A stretch of DNA of 64,000 nucleotides from Polytrichum commune (GCA_950295325.1 OX485803.1:56247554-56311553), one strand, 5' to 3'. Shown: positions 1 to 11,858, numbered from the stretch's first letter. The notes: a model not told the origin generated them from the sequence alone. A program made the numbers and translations.

Positions 1-309
1 ACGAGCCGCTAGGGGCCAAAGGCCCGCCGCTGGTGGGAGAAGAAGTCCGTAAGGCAGTAGGCACGAAGGAAGTTGATGGCTGGCCCGGGGAGTGCTCTTA
101 AAGTTAAGACTATATATACACGTGAGTGCGTGTTAATGGCATACGCCCTCCGTAAATTGGCCTTAAAGTGGTTTTTAAATTAAGATTTTTTAAGTGGCAA
201 ATAATTATGTATATATCTATCATTTGGTATAAATTTTGAGACAAAAAGTTTCTAAAATATTATAAAACAAATGATAGAAGTTTGAACTAAAAAACGTTGA
301 TTTAAAAAT

Positions 310-720
310 TAAACCATGCCAAATTCCACAATTCAACCTGAGATTGTTCCAAAATGCAGCAGAAACCTTTGAAATACATCGGCGGCAATGTCTCTCACGA
401 AATTACATCAAACTATCCTCAAAAACTAAAATCTAAAAACCTTAAACCTCAAACCTCTGCAAATCTCATCATCGTGGCGAAGCAAAATTCCACAATTCAG
501 CCTCTAAATTTAGAATAGTGCAGCAGACACACCTCGGCAGAACCATCTCTCTCTCAGACTCCGGCAGCACAGCAGACTCTTTATTAAAAAGTACAAACAG
601 AATACCCTGAACCATGCAAAATTCCACAATTCAACCTGTATTTTTTCCAGAATGCGGCAGAAGAAACCATTGAAATACCTCGGCAGCACCACCCCTCACG
701 AAATGACAGCAGACTCTTCA
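310..720. repeat. Three degenerate direct repeats beside the ELP3 exon
   Basis: A motif starting AAATTCCACAATTCA occurs three times (about 319, 485 and 611), each followed by a CAGCAGA or CGGCAGAAG block; the first and third also share TTGAAATAC. The copies differ by substitutions and small indels. They lie downstream (minus-strand sense) of the ELP3 exon, so they may be duplicated intron or leader sequence. Confidence 0.45.
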
Positions 721-733
721 CGGAAACTACGCA

Positions 734-898
734 TCGACACGCATCGGACTTCAACGCATTCTCGCCACTCCGGCATCCCTGTATCATAGCTCCCACGATT
801 TCGGCAATGCATCGAACTCGAGCTTCATCCTCACTCAACAATGTCAAAACCCCGCCCCGCCCCGGCGTCGGCTTCTTCTTGGCTTTCTGCTTCGCCAT
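734..898 (-). pseudogene. ELP3: ELP3 (Elongator histone acetyltransferase-like subunit) first-exon fragment
   Basis: Translation from the ATG at 898 gives about 55 residues with the conserved N-terminal pattern of plant ELP3: a basic start, a PGRGG stretch, then [18 protein letters not shown] and [11 protein letters not shown]3 is the radical-SAM/acetyltransferase-fold catalytic subunit of Elongator, which modifies wobble uridines of tRNA. Compared with the family as I recall it, about four residues are missing between GEN and ALKSDACR, and no following exon is visible. Similarity ends at the Arg-Cys after that motif. It therefore looks like a captured or abandoned first exon inside an inverted-repeat element rather than a working gene. 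Identification rests on motif memory, not a search. Confidence 0.6.
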
Positions 899-936
899 GG
901 CTACTATTTCGTCTTCTACTCTAACTCGATTACTTA

Positions 937-1431
937 GGGGCGGTTTACACTATGGACCATGAAGTCGTCCCACGGCTGTCTAAGTGATGTGATTGGACGT
1001 TGAAGTCGTCCCGGGACGACTTGGGTTTATACCAAGGAAAAAATGGCAGAGTGACCACGGAGGTTGAGGTCCACAAATTTGTTTTTTTAAGCCTACTCTA
1101 TCCACTGCCATGGTCCAACGGGTTTTCCGTTGGGACAAGCAAAAGAGGTGGTCTAGGAAAAATAGCAAGGGCCCATGTCAGAAAAATGCCGTTTTAATGA
1201 TTTTTTTGTATTTTTTTAATGATTTTTTTCCAACATAGTTAATGACTCCACTTTTTGGTGCATGGTCATTCTTCATGGTCCACATTCGGTTTACACCTAG
1301 TGAAGGGCCCACGAACCATGAAAACTAATATTTTAGTAACTCGGACCATGGAGGTCGTCCCATGAAGTCGTCCCACGCAAAATAGGCCTCTTACGTGGGA
1401 CGACTTCATGGTCCATAGTGTAAACCGCCCC
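937..1431. mobile_element. PIF/Harbinger-type MITE
   Basis: A 495-bp element with near-perfect terminal inverted repeats of about 38 bp, beginning GGGGCGGTTTACACTATGG, flanked by the 3-bp target duplication TTA (934-936 and 1432-1434). A TTA duplication and G-rich termini are typical of Harbinger/Tourist elements. No coding capacity. It sits just upstream of the ELP3 exon's ATG. Confidence 0.85.
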
Positions 1432-1806
1432 TTACTCCACCATCGATTGCAACGGTCTCGAGGTTCTAAGTCAGTTATAATCAATTTAAAAATTATTTAC
1501 GATTGTTTTTTTTGAAATGTATACAACAAGAACTTTAGGTTGTGTTTAACAACTTCATATTTTTTTTACAATTTTTAGATGATTTTTTAGTACATACATA
1601 GGGGGGTCAAAAGTACGCACTCACGTGATTCGTAGTCATAACTTGAAGTGCACTCCCCGGGATGGCAAGATGCTTAATGGAAGTTGATGGCAAGGCAAGG
1701 CCTACATCCAAATCAGTTAATTAGAGTTGACTACTGCTTCTAAAAACTTATTAATAAAGTCAAACTCGAACAGCTAAGTTGGCTACATGACAAGTGGTCA
1801 TGCTCT

Positions 1807-1887
1807 TAGGATGCTCTTAGACACCTGCCTGTTGTTGAGAATGGGGAGGTGGTTGCACTCTTGAACATTACAAAGTGTCTGTATGAT
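1807..1887 (+). pseudogene. CBS-domain protein fragment (CBSCBSPB-like)
   Basis: One reading frame encodes LRHLPVVENGEVVALLNI followed by TKCLYDA. This closely matches the end of a CBS domain of plant CBS/PB1-domain proteins (the RHLPVV.NGEV.ALLDI.KCLYDA pattern). Similarity stops after YDA, where the family continues on another exon. There is no start codon, upstream domain or downstream PB1 domain nearby, so this is a lone exon fragment, probably carried by a transposon. Confidence 0.6.
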
Positions 1888-1977
1888 GCTACAGTATTCA
1901 AAGTGGATTCAACAAAAACCAATTGTGCACAAACATTCGCAATGTGTTGAGGCAGTGTGTCATAGGGTTGAATTACC

Positions 1978-2484
1978 TCAACTTCGGTGTGTCGGTGTCA
2001 CCCACACACCGGCAGACTTGGATGTTCCGTCTCCTCTACGCGCTGCGATCTCCTGCGGCCAACCTCCAAGAATTAGTTCCCGAAGACGATGTAGATCTCC
2101 CACGCTTAGCTCGTGTAGCGAGCTTGTGCATAGGTATTCCGGGATTGGTGAGTCTATCTTCCAATCCCTGGTGAAGACCTCCATGTTCATGTCAAACCCA
2201 TTAAGGGTATACGACATCTTTTCCATTGGAGATAAGTACCCCTTCATAAGCTGCACGTCATGGGACGCCAGCCGAAGCGCTGCAAGCTGCACCGTGTATG
2301 TAGCATTCTCCCAGGTCTTCGTCGAAACAGTCATCAAAGTTGCGAGCAACTTCAGCAATGCGCCTCGGTCCACGTGACGGTGCTCATAACGAACCCAAGG
2401 ACATTCACAAATGCAACAAAATTCAAGTACATATGCTAGTAGGGCATCACAAACAATATGTTGTCCATTAAATTTTATCATATC
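1978..2484 (-). CDS. Unrecognised ORF
   Basis: An open frame of about 168 codons from the ATG near 2484 on the minus strand. The product has cysteines near the start (CCICEC), a leucine-rich middle and no motif I recognise; no signal peptide or membrane segment is evident. It overlaps other open frames on the plus strand and lies between a CBS-domain fragment and a helicase fragment, so it may be a piece of a captured gene or a chance frame. The end was taken at the stop codon. Confidence 0.25.
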   Translation of the reverse strand, partial: DMIKFNGQHIVCDALLAYVLEFCCICECPWVRYEHRHVDRGALLKLLATLMTVSTKTWENATYTVQLAALRLASHDVQLMKGYLSPMEKMSYTLNGFDMNMEVFTRDWKIDSPIPEYLCTSSLHELSVGDLHRLRELILGGWPQEIAARRGDGTSKSAGVWVTPTHRS

Positions 2485-2939
2485 CATTGCAACAGGACAA
2501 GGACATGCATTCTTAATCAATGACGACAAGCCTCATGAATATAGACATAATAAAGGACAATACTAGGCAACAACTATGATGGCAATGGATGCAAGTAGAG
2601 TAAGGGGAGCGGTGTTAACCACTACAATTCTACCACTGAAGTGAAACTTCCAAATTGGAAAAGATAAAAAGAACCAGTCATGTGCTTCGCAACCGTAAGC
2701 CTTATCTCAAGAGTTATGCTTGTTGGACCCTTTGGATTACATGTTAAAGGATCACATAAGATGATAAAAATAAAGTACAACTACCTAGCACAACTACCTG
2801 CCATTTGTATGCATTCACCCAAATCTCCAGATATTTTGTGCAGAGGCTGTCACATCACATCTGCTCCGTGTTGGGCAACTGCAAAACATCACACATTGCG
2901 ACTGTCCATACGACATGCAACAGACCCCTCATAGTTACA

Positions 2940-3687
2940 ATTTTTGAACATTATAAGGGAACGAGTGCCTTCAAAACTTGAGATAGAAGCAGCTTTGACA
3001 GAATGCTTTGTAACTGAGGAACATTTGCAAGATCATATTCATGAAAACACAACCATATTGTGCTCACATCACGAGGATGTAATGAAGTACAATGAAATTG
3101 TTTTCAAGAAAAAATTCAATATTTCACAAACGATTTCTGTGAAATTGGACACAAATGTTCTTCCAGAAGATCACATGTAGTACTGGCTAGATGATACTCA
3201 CTTTCATCAACTACAGATTGTAGCTGTAGGTGCACTTGTAATGTTTACCGAAAACGTGAGCCTTCCAAAGGGAGCTGTAAATGGAGCCACCGCCACAGTG
3301 ACAAGTACAAATCTTGCCACGAATCAAAATGTAACAAGCATTACTGTTCAAATCACCAACACCGGAAAGCAAATGATCCTCAAACGAAGCACTTTTGAAC
3401 ATGTGTACACATTTGGGAAAAAATCCTACAAAAGTGGATTTCCCCTTGTGCTTGCATATGCAATGACAGGACACAAGTCACAAGGCGCAACTATCTCCAC
3501 AAATGTGGTTGTGGACATTCGCAATGCATTTGCACCGGGCCTAACATATGTCATGTTGTCAAGAGTAACAAATCGAACCAATTTGAAAATAAAAGGGCGA
3601 TTGTTACCATCAGACTTCATTCCTTGTACGCCCTCAGAGGCATCATCTTCAAATCCACTTCCAGGTACATTTGGAAAGGAACCCTAA
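2940..3687 (+). pseudogene. PIF1-like DNA helicase, C-terminal fragment
   Basis: The frame contains the late motifs of PIF1-family superfamily-1B helicases: ILCSHHEDVMKYNE (nucleotide/DNA-contact region), then a VGALVMFTENV...GAVNGATATV segment, and AMTGHKSQGATI with YVMLSRV (motifs V/VI). These helicases unwind DNA 5'-3' and are also the helicase half of Helitron Rep proteins. One in-frame TAG lies at 3178-3180; the frame continues unchanged after it. The Walker A/B half is absent upstream, so only about the last third survives. It could be a relic of a Helitron or of a cellular-type PIF1 gene; no Rep domain or Helitron terminus was seen. Confidence 0.8.
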
Positions 3688-3968
3688 CGGATTTCACTGC
3701 ATAGATTTGAATACAAGTGTTACTTTCAGTATGCTACTTGAATCAGTGTTATATGTCATTGTAGTTTATCTGGACATTTAGGTTTGAATTTGATATACTG
3801 GTGCTTCTTTGCTCTGTTTCATGCCTCAATTGTTTCTGCTAGAGGTTCCAGATTTATCCCTAAGTGGTAAGCTTAATTTCACAACATAGGAAAAGTTGGA
3901 GGGAATTGAGTTGGACGTTTGTGGTTTTGTTGTCTGGATTCAATACTTGCTTGTATATTTTAATGCAG

Positions 3969-4511
3969 GCATACAGAGCTCAAAGTTCCAGTGAAGCAAG
4001 GAGGGAAAATAGGGGGTGTGATAGGTTTGCATGCACGTGGCCTTCATATTGAACAAGTTCTGGTTGATGGCGTGGAAGCCCAGTTTGAGATAGAGGAATT
4101 TCATGCAAACATTCAACCGCCCCAAAGTTCCAAATCACTTGTGGAGACAGCAGATGATGCCTATCGCAAGTACTCAGAAGATCTCTATCTTGAGATGCAA
4201 CCTGAGCTGCTTATACATCCACATGCTTCCTCAACACCTGCAGGCGAGGACCCTAAAGACGCACAGGAGGTATATCCTGTACTTGTTTGAGGCTAATATC
4301 TGAGTCTGTTATCCATGCCCCACAATAGCAGAGGTAGTCTTGAGCCCTCAAAATCCTAGCTGGTCACTTGTCATGGGTGATTCTGCCAGATTAACTTCAT
4401 TGGACTATTGCATGATATATTAGGTTGCAGAGGGCAGAACCGTTGTTCGCCTCGCAGAGACTTCTTCTCGACAAGACTACTCATCTTACTCCTTCAAAAG
4501 AAGTAAACTAG
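3969..4511 (+). CDS. Two unrecognised exons, end of a gene
   Basis: An acceptor (TTTTAATGCAG) at 3968 opens a frame starting TELKVPVKQGGKIGG (first base is the third codon position). It runs through IGLHARGLHIEQVLVDGVEAQ to DAQE, where a GAG/GTATAT donor occurs at about 4269. The next acceptor (TAGGTTGCAG) at 4430 opens an exon in the same phase that ends at TAG 4509-4511. Together they give about 127 residues of a C-terminus. No family is recognised. The frame does not join the PIF1-like frame upstream in an obvious way. Gene model is inferred from splice signals only. Confidence 0.35.
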
Positions 4512-4519
4512 TTTGCATT

Positions 4520-5160
4520 TTGAAAATATTTGAGCAATATATATGCACAAATTTTCATGCAAACCCCATGACTTATCCAATGGTTAAAGATGACAATCTC
4601 CACCCGTTAGGTTTGTTTTGATAATCTTCGGAGCATTAGCCGAAAACAAGGCACTCATAGTCCTGGAGGTGATGCCCCACAATGATTTGCAAATTCATAC
4701 CATTTTTCAATAACACGTTGTCAGCCCTAAACCCCCACCCCTCATGCGCCTGTGTCCAGGTGAAGGCTAGAAACTCACATACATTGAACTACTCCCTTCT
4801 TCCCAACCAATCCATTTACTACTCCATGGAATGAAATCAATGTGCACACACACTTCATAATAAGAGAACACCATACACTAATGTTTTCATGACTGCTTGA
4901 AACCACACTAATCCTTCAACCCTAACCATAGCTAACTTTTGCTACACACATGTGAATCCACCCTATGATCATTCCAAATGCCCAAGTATTAACAAATACT
5001 TGAACTTGCCCAGGGTTAAGTGGATTCAAAGGCTGCGGCTCCAGCTCATTCACTAACATCAATTGTTCTCACTTTATTCACCCTAAACTACATTACTATC
5101 CCAAAACCCAACTAACAAACAACATTGTCACACCAAGCCACACCAATTCTACACTACACT
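4520..5160. other. Non-coding spacer
   Basis: AT-rich sequence with no convincing open frame or repeat; several TGAAACCACAC/CTAACCATAG-like stretches but no structure I can name. Confidence 0.4.
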
Positions 5161-6180
5161 GCAAGCCTCCACCTCCCGCACAGCTCCAGGGGGACCCCTG
5201 GAATTCGCAGCTCATCTGCACCTCCTACAATCTGATTCCGCCTCCGACCACTAGACAGAGTCCTCTCCCACCCAGAAGGGGTCGATCTCTCTACCCGCAG
5301 TGCAGACGCCTTCGCTTTGAATCAATTGGTTCTTCTGCTAGCCATTCACCGAATTCAGACTGAGCTGGGGTGAAGGAGATAACCTCCTCGAGGTTCGCCA
5401 CAGCTACGGCAACTCTGGGCAGCAACCCAATGCTGATTTCCCCTGCTCTTCACTCCTCATTCGAAACTCCCTTCCCAGTGTCAACAACTTCAACAGATGC
5501 TTTGCCTCCCACTATGTTCCTCTTTGGCTAATCCACAGGCTCTGACCTAGCTACAGCCTGAGTTCGAAATCGGAGATTCAGCGCCGAACTTGCATTTTGG
5601 GTTTGAATGATCAGACGTTAGCGACGTGAATCAACCTTGACCTCTCGGTGGCAGAGCAATTCCTTTTCAGCAGCTCGAATCAAGGGCCTCAGTCTCACAG
5701 ACTGTGTACCGGCATTTCGGACCGGCATTTCGGGTGAGCATCTCGACTTCGACATTGCTGCAATTATGTTACCTCCCGGTGCGATCAATCCAACTCGGAA
5801 GCTTTCCGCCAACCCCCTTTGTTGCGGTCTGAACCTCCTGGCTTCCTTCCGCTGGACAATTCACTGCATTCAGCCACAAATTCATTAGATCTCCCGTTCG
5901 CCCACCTCTTCGGCTCTTCATTCACATTTAGCACGACGTTGGCATTGCCCAACCTGGCCACTTCCTGAGAACGAGCAGCAATCCTCAACCATCCCAGCCC
6001 GGATCGGCATGCCGCCCTCGCCACAGCCGAATCCCCTGTTCTCTCTCGCAACCACCGCACTGTGACTCCTCTTTTCAAAAGAAAACAGCCGGAGTCTGCT
6101 CTCCCGGAGCCGCCGAGAGCCTCCTGGTCTCGAACTCGGAAAGTTATCCGAATCCCACAGGGACCCCCCTAATTCAAACA
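5160..6180. other. GC-rich block of unknown nature
   Basis: Base composition changes sharply to GC-rich, CpG-containing sequence, with overlapping short open frames on both strands (5618-6181) and none dominant. This resembles a plant first exon/5' leader or a captured gene fragment. No protein motif is recognised. It is followed directly by a TIR element at 6211. Confidence 0.35.
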
Positions 6181-6210
6181 CTAATCTTGGCCATAAACCA
6201 ACTAGCTCTA

Positions 6211-7020
6211 GGGTCCATTCACGGTTGGGGTACTACTTTTGGGACAAAGGACTTAAGGACTATGTCGCATTGGATCTCGATGTTTATCATGATTTACTAT
6301 TATTTGATCAATAAATTTTAAATAGATAAGTATGTAGTTCATAGGCTTTATCAAGAAAGATATTATTACTTATTAAATAATCACCAATAATGGATAAATT
6401 CCCTATGAAATGAGTAGATAAGTCATAAAACTTGTAAAGAGGTCATATGACTTGTTTGGGCCACATCAATGGCAATTTTTACTATTCAAGTGTACATCTG
6501 AGGTCAATTTTTTCATGTTTTGCATCCTAGTACCTTGGTGTAAGTGTCATGTGTCCATACATATATTTTTTTAATGTCCAACTCTAATACTAAACGTTCA
6601 TTTTTCATGTAGCCATGATTTTGTGTATTGTTGGCCATGTTTGGTGCCACATGTAAAGTTATAAAATTGGTATGCAATACATTTTTGGTTCTATTGGTAC
6701 ACACTTGAACGATGATTGTGAGGAAAAAAATTGGGATCGTTTCGATTAATTTTTATTGTCCTTTTCATTCCTTGATCCTAAGGTGAACAATTTTGACAGC
6801 ACCCATGAATGTCCTTTAAGGAATCAAAATGATATCTAAGATGACCCTATTCCTTGTAAATTAACTTTGTCGGTGTACTCAATATGGAGTATGAAATGTA
6901 GGTATGATCCAAAATATGCTCTACAATACAAATCTAAGCACACCAAGTATGTAAATTTGTCTAAAATAGTCCTTAAACCGTTAGACACCCAAAAGTAGTA
7001 CCCCAACCGTGAATGCCCCC
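6211..7020. mobile_element. TIR element, 0.8 kb, non-autonomous
   Basis: Inverted termini share CATTCACGGTTGGGGTACTA followed by CTTTTGGG; the first five bases differ (GGGTC left, GGGGG right). Flanked by TCTA on both sides (6207-6210 and 7021-7024), giving a 3-4 bp target duplication. The interior is AT-rich with no transposase frame. G-rich termini suggest a Harbinger-like origin, not proven. Confidence 0.7.
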
Positions 7021-7621
7021 TCTAAGCCTTACACAACCACTTGAAAAACTGCTTTACCATTTTCTTTTGGTTTTTTCTCTTTTAAACTCAAACCTAAACA
7101 CTTAACTCAACTATATCTAAACTAACTCAACTATATCTAAATTTTAACACATCACTCCTTTCTTATCTTTTTGACTACTCAAGCAAATATGAATTCTAAT
7201 GTTTTCGTAATTTTTTATGTTAAGTTGACATATGGGCACAATATTGGGCTCACACACGTTATCGTTTGATGGTTTGTTAAAGCACTATATTAGGTGATTT
7301 TATTTATTGGGCAATTTGAGAATTTTTATATTTAAGAAGATAGAAAATAGTCACATAAATATTAGGGAATGGTGTGTGAAATTCAAACATGTGAACATTT
7401 AAGAGTGATGATCTACATCAATTCATGCACAAATGAAGGCATGACTCAATCAAGAACTCATATTAGGATGGTTTTGGTAGGAGAAACCCAAACATGGGAC
7501 AATATTGGAGAAAAGAGATATTCATACTATGGGAAATAGAAAATACAAGGCTTGGTCAAAGAAATTAAGTAGCAAACAAGCGCCACATAACCATTATTGG
7601 ATAGTGCGACCTAAACCAAGC

Positions 7622-7930
7622 CTACTTATGTGCAATGTCTATCTTAACGTTGGACGTAATGGCTTTGGCTATCACTTCTTTTTCATTTACCACCGCTTCT
7701 TTTGCTCTCATGGACTCCATGTTCCGGAAAATCTTTGCTCTATGAATGTAGCCAAGGTCTAGATGCATGCCCACCATGATACATTTAGGAGGTCGATGAA
7801 AGCACAAGTTATAGGAGGATGAATTTAAATGGGATGTCATTTGGGAAGAAGATTGCCTTACACTTCTACGTAGAGCATAGAAGTGCTCCGATTCGATGGA
7901 TAAGGCGCCTTTGGAACAAATTGGTACCAA
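7622..7930 (-). pseudogene. Decayed copy of the coiled-coil cargo gene
   Basis: The frame contains NSSSYN, PPKCI and AKIFRNMESMRAKEA, matching the intact gene at 15579-15911 (SSSYN, NPKCV, AEIFRNVEAMRAKEA) in order and spacing. The Lys/Glu-rich coiled-coil tail of the intact copy is largely lost here. The homologous exons upstream (8400-8770) are separated by a CACTA-type insertion. Function unknown. Confidence 0.6.
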
Positions 7931-8023
7931 ATTGCAAGCAACCTACAAACCAACATAACAAGGGGGTTAGTTTGAGAAGGAATGTTGAAACCTATGATGG
8001 ACAAAAGGATCAGAGGAAACACA

Positions 8024-8355
8024 CACTAGTAGAAAACTATGCCAAAAAGAACCACATCCAAAATCAGTTGCAATGCTTATGACCAGCCTGATCTGAAGTT
8101 GCTAAACGACTGCATATTTTATTTTTGGGTTTCGAGACAAACAATTTAGGAATTTTGGGGCGTGTAATATACCTTTGGAAAGGTCTTGAAAAAACCTTTC
8201 CAACGGTATATTATACATCCCAAAAAAATTTAAAGTTGCAGTCACCAAATGAAAATGAAATATATGTAGTCGTTTAGCGACTGCATATTAGGCTGGCCAA
8301 AAAAACTGCAGCCCATTTTGGTTGCAGTTTTTTTGGGCATAGTTTTCTACTAGTG
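8024..8355. mobile_element. CACTA-type MITE
   Basis: A 332-bp element with termini CACTAGTAGAAAACTATGCC in inverted orientation; CACTA-AGAAAA termini are characteristic of EnSpm/CACTA elements. The interior is a large imperfect inverted repeat (complementary AAACGACTGCATATT-like and CCTTTCCAA-like blocks), so the transcript would fold into a hairpin. The flanking triplets (ACA, AAA) differ at one base. It lies inside the decayed cargo genes of the outer element. Confidence 0.75.
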
Positions 8356-8399
8356 AAAGGAAGGGAATTACAACTTGTGATAGGCTATAGTGTACCTTG

Positions 8400-8770
8400 A
8401 GACGTGTGACGGTTGAGGCAGAGTCGGCATGGGTGGGCAATGTGTTGTGGGAAGGAACAAAGCCGGATGCATTCGGTTTTGGTCGAACGTCCATCCGAAG
8501 TTGTCGGTGAGGTGCCATGTCACCGCCACACCAAGAGGGAGTCTTGGCCACAATCGCGCAAATGGGTGGCCCCTTTCAGTGGTAATGGGGATGGCGAGGG
8601 GTGGAAGATTTGCTTGGGCGGGGGGTTGTCCACGACACCAACATCTAGGGTCTTCTTGGAGTAGTCACTCGTGGACACCGTATTGTAGAAGAGGCTTTGC
8701 AAGTTGGAGTCACTGACAACTTGAACTGAATCATCAAAGAGTTAGTGGACAAGGAAGAATCCAAAACATG
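8400..8770 (-). pseudogene. Decayed N-terminal exon of the coiled-coil cargo gene
   Basis: Minus-strand translation gives VVSDSNLQSLFYNTV, DYSKKTLDVGVVDNPPPKQIF and PSPSPLPLKG, which match the inner copy at 16046-16399 (VSESNLGSFFYETV, DYSKEPIDAGVVYSPPPKQIF). Small indels shift the frame further on. The gene order relative to the phosphatase pseudogene is the same as in the inner element. Confidence 0.6.
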
Positions 8771-8861
8771 GGGACTCGGGGAGGAGGGGGAGAGGGGGGG
8801 GGGGGGGGGGAGAATAGGAAAACCAATATACATTCAAATCACAGTTACAAATGCCAGAAAA

Positions 8862-9615
8862 ATTATCTCAAATAAGTTTAATGTATTTTGTGTGAGCATA
8901 TAACTCTCTATACATGGAGTCCTTGGGATTCATGTATTTTTCCCCTATTGGATTACTCTATATAAATTGGGGAATGGGGAGCCTGTGTTTTATAAGCACC
9001 TCAAAGTATCTGACAAAGTCCATTAAAAAGAGGACTTGCACCTTCCCAACCGTCCACATGGGGCACAACTATGTAGTTGGAGGTGGGGTTCAAGATGTTC
9101 TTGGAGGGGTTGTCGTCCACCATGAGGGTGTTGTCACAGGTGGGCCGCATATCTTAGGGACACCCTATCATGATGGGGTGTTGGCCCTAAGATATGGGAT
9201 TCAACACCTTCAAGTACTAGTAAGTAGCAATGTTCCCCAGCTTCCTAACAACTCTTCCCTTTGGGATCAACAATGCATGACTCTTACCCTAAGACCATGC
9301 AAGGGGGCTCGATCCCCTTGAATATGAATTCTAAGACAACCTAAGTGTTCTCCGATTTCATGGAGCTCCAAATGGTCACCCACCATTTGGATTGGGCAAT
9401 CTAAAGGAAACAGCAAAGTATGTGTGAAAGGTAGACAAATTTTCTCTTGATTTACGTTGGGAGCCCGTAGTAGTACATGTTCTTGGGCGTAGGGAAGAGG
9501 ACTGTCAAAGCCCTAGACAATGCCCTAATTGGACCAAGACCCTGTTGAGGTCTAGAAACGTTCCTTAATTGTTGTGGTAAGGGTGGGAAGAATAAGGGGA
9601 GCAGCCATGCTATGC
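8862..9615 (-). pseudogene. FCP1-like phosphatase pseudogene of the outer element
   Basis: Nucleotide-level match over its whole length to the intact FCP1-like exon at 16519-17331. For example the segments encoding the C-terminal LYAH.KY.KLI-stop, the PTWTVEKVR region and the VDD motif are recognisable, but indels and stops break the frame. The stop codon at the C-terminus is in the same position as in the intact copy, which supports that stop as the true end of the phosphatase exon. Confidence 0.7.
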
Positions 9616-9637
9616 TTCGTATATGGGGGATGTTGAA

Positions 9638-9800
9638 GGTGGAGCAGTAGATTGCTCGTGATCAATAGAATTGTAATACTAGAAGGAATTGTAGAAGGTA
9701 GAGCATTAGATTGCTCATCCTAAAGAGAGATGTGATACTAGAAGGAATTATGGAAGGTAAAGCATTAGATTGCTCGTAGTCAATAAAAATGTAATGAAAG
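9638..9800. repeat. 59-bp tandem repeat, about 2.7 copies
   Basis: Units begin GGT(G/A)(G/A)AGCA at 9638, 9697 and 9756 and contain AGATTGCTC and ATACTAGAAGGAATT. Divergence among copies is moderate. Confidence 0.75.
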
Positions 9801-11070
9801 AGGCATGAGAAACAATAAGGTTAGAATAAGGACACAAGGTTGGTCCAAAAGGGATAAGAGTTATCCCATTTTGTTTGTATGAACCAAGGAAAAGAAGAAA
9901 AGCAATAAAAGGCAAAGCAAGGAGAGCATGAGACCATCTCACTCCAAGCAGTGTTCACATGCCTTTGTGTATGTGTATATGCTTGTACAATCTCATCTCT
10001 AGTCCTATTGACTTTCAATATCAATAAAGTTGTTGAAGACTTTTTCATCCCCCATATTTAATTTATAAGCATCGAAGTTTGCAATACTATATGCATAAAA
10101 GCTACCAAAATTGCAATTTTCTTTGTAAGTCTACCATCAAATGATCAATGAGATTGTATCCCCACTTGTTGTTGGGTCTTTTTTGATACCAACATAAGCC
10201 AAATTTATAAGAACTTATGCTATAAAGTCTAGTGACACTACCATAGAAGAGTTCCAAATATTATATATTTATTAGAAGTTCTTAGGCATACATCTACATA
10301 GCTACAACCTATAAAACATTGTGTAGCATATTTTCACATAATAACAAACGTCAAATTAATACCCCTTTTGTGCACTCACATATACTCATAGGTATTTAGT
10401 ACATGCATCCCCTAGGTTCATGTGTAAGCACTTTGTTCAATATGTGATTCATATTGGACCTCACAAAACCACACACCAATAAATTTCTTGAGTCCAATCA
10501 AGAAAAATAGCCAAATATTTTAACCACCATATCCTTTTGATGGATCTTGATTGGTTGCACCTTTCGACTACACTGTTTAGGGTATTTAATGATAAACACC
10601 TTCATCTTTAGTGTCACCACATGGCACTAGGTGACAAATGCGCTCATGCGCTCTTTAGTGTCACTCATGCCCCTAGGTTACACAATCTTAATCTACAAGT
10701 TGACAATGTGTACCCAAATGACACATGTCCGATTGGATTGAAACTTTGGGGTTATGTCAAGACGTGTATCACACACGTCCATGCCAATTTTGGCATCCTC
10801 ATTTCATTAATAGGTGGCCTCACTTTCAATTAGGGTGTCATGTTAGTATGTCAAGGGCTCATGTTCGCACCCCCAACTCCCTCTTACTATTACCAACCCA
10901 CCTAGAACATTTCATCCCTTCCCATTCGACCAAGGCCCTAAACGTCACCTCCCAACTTTAATTACAAAATTAAACCAATTCTACACTATGGTCTACCATC
11001 CTTTGCCAATCATTGGAGTAGAGATTGCATTAGTGAACTTAGATATGGACCCCTCTTTCTATAGGGTAAG
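9800..11070. other. Non-coding spacer of the outer element
   Basis: AT-rich, no supported gene. Occupies the place where the inner element has its ParB/methyltransferase exons, but no similarity to those was seen by eye. Confidence 0.4.
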
Positions 11071-11476
11071 GTTTGGGTTGACCAACCCAAAGTCATGCTT
11101 AAACTTATTAAGATGCTTAAGGGTTTGGGTCAACCGGTCCAAACCCTATAAAAGGGTTTGGTTTGTGGCTCTCCAAGGGTTTGGAACTTTGGACTATTTA
11201 ACACGAACCCTTGGCGTGTGGTTGGTCCACATCATCTCATACACCTCTTAGGCCTTAGGTCAATTGCATGTCATGAAGATGTTTGTGTTGAGTATTTGTT
11301 TCCACATTGAGATGCCTAATAATTGGTAACATTTAATAATGATAAATTTTTTATTCACAATGATAGTGTAAGATAACATAGTTGTTTGAATATGTTTCCA
11401 TGTTTCATGTGTGGACCACTTCCTTTTGGGTCGGTCGATTCTACCTCTAGCTTAGTTTGAGTCGGTCGCTCCAAAC
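11071..11476. repeat. Degenerate palindromes of the outer element
   Basis: Three members of the 22-bp palindrome family: 11071-11092 (arms GTTTGGGTT / AACCCAAAG around GACC), 11123-11144 and 11455-11476, plus a half-site near 11424. The first keeps a complementary pair change (C to T in the left arm, G to A in the right). They lie just upstream of the outer transposase, the same place as the palindrome array of the inner element. Confidence 0.65.
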
Positions 11477-11858
11477 ACTCAACAGATGGAGTTCAACAAT
11501 GTTGATTGTTCAGTCTACTTGTGTGTAGGCATTGATGCAATGGAGGGAATGAACGGAAGAGTTGATTGCTCCTATGAGAAGGAGGGCACTATCTCTCCGT
11601 CTAATTGAACTCGACATTGTCAGGGTGTGTGAGATTGATGACAACAAATAAAAAATGCACATGGAGAGTTCTTTGCCTTTAGTACTAATGAAGCCCATTA
11701 TCTAGTGTTTGGGGCTCTCAAGGTTGGAATGGGTTAATATGGAGGTGGTCCTCCTTAATGGTAGTGGAGTTCCTATCGTGAAGGGTATTTGTCATAATAC
11801 TCACCCACGCAATTCTGTTGACCAAAACCGCTTGGCAATGGAGATGTTGGTGTTGTCA

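Larger units (their letters stand above)
84..1661. mobile_element. Inverted-repeat element carrying an ELP3 exon
   Basis: Two imperfect inverted arms of about 48 bp, 84-132 and 1614-1661, both begin CCCGGGGAGTGC and share CACGTGAGTGCGT near their inner ends. The outer flanks start ATGGC on both sides (76-83 and 1662-1669), which could be a decayed 8-9 bp target duplication. The interior holds an ELP3 first-exon fragment and a Harbinger-type MITE. This fits a Mutator-like or hAT-like element that captured a gene piece, but no transposase is present and the superfamily is not determined. Confidence 0.5.
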
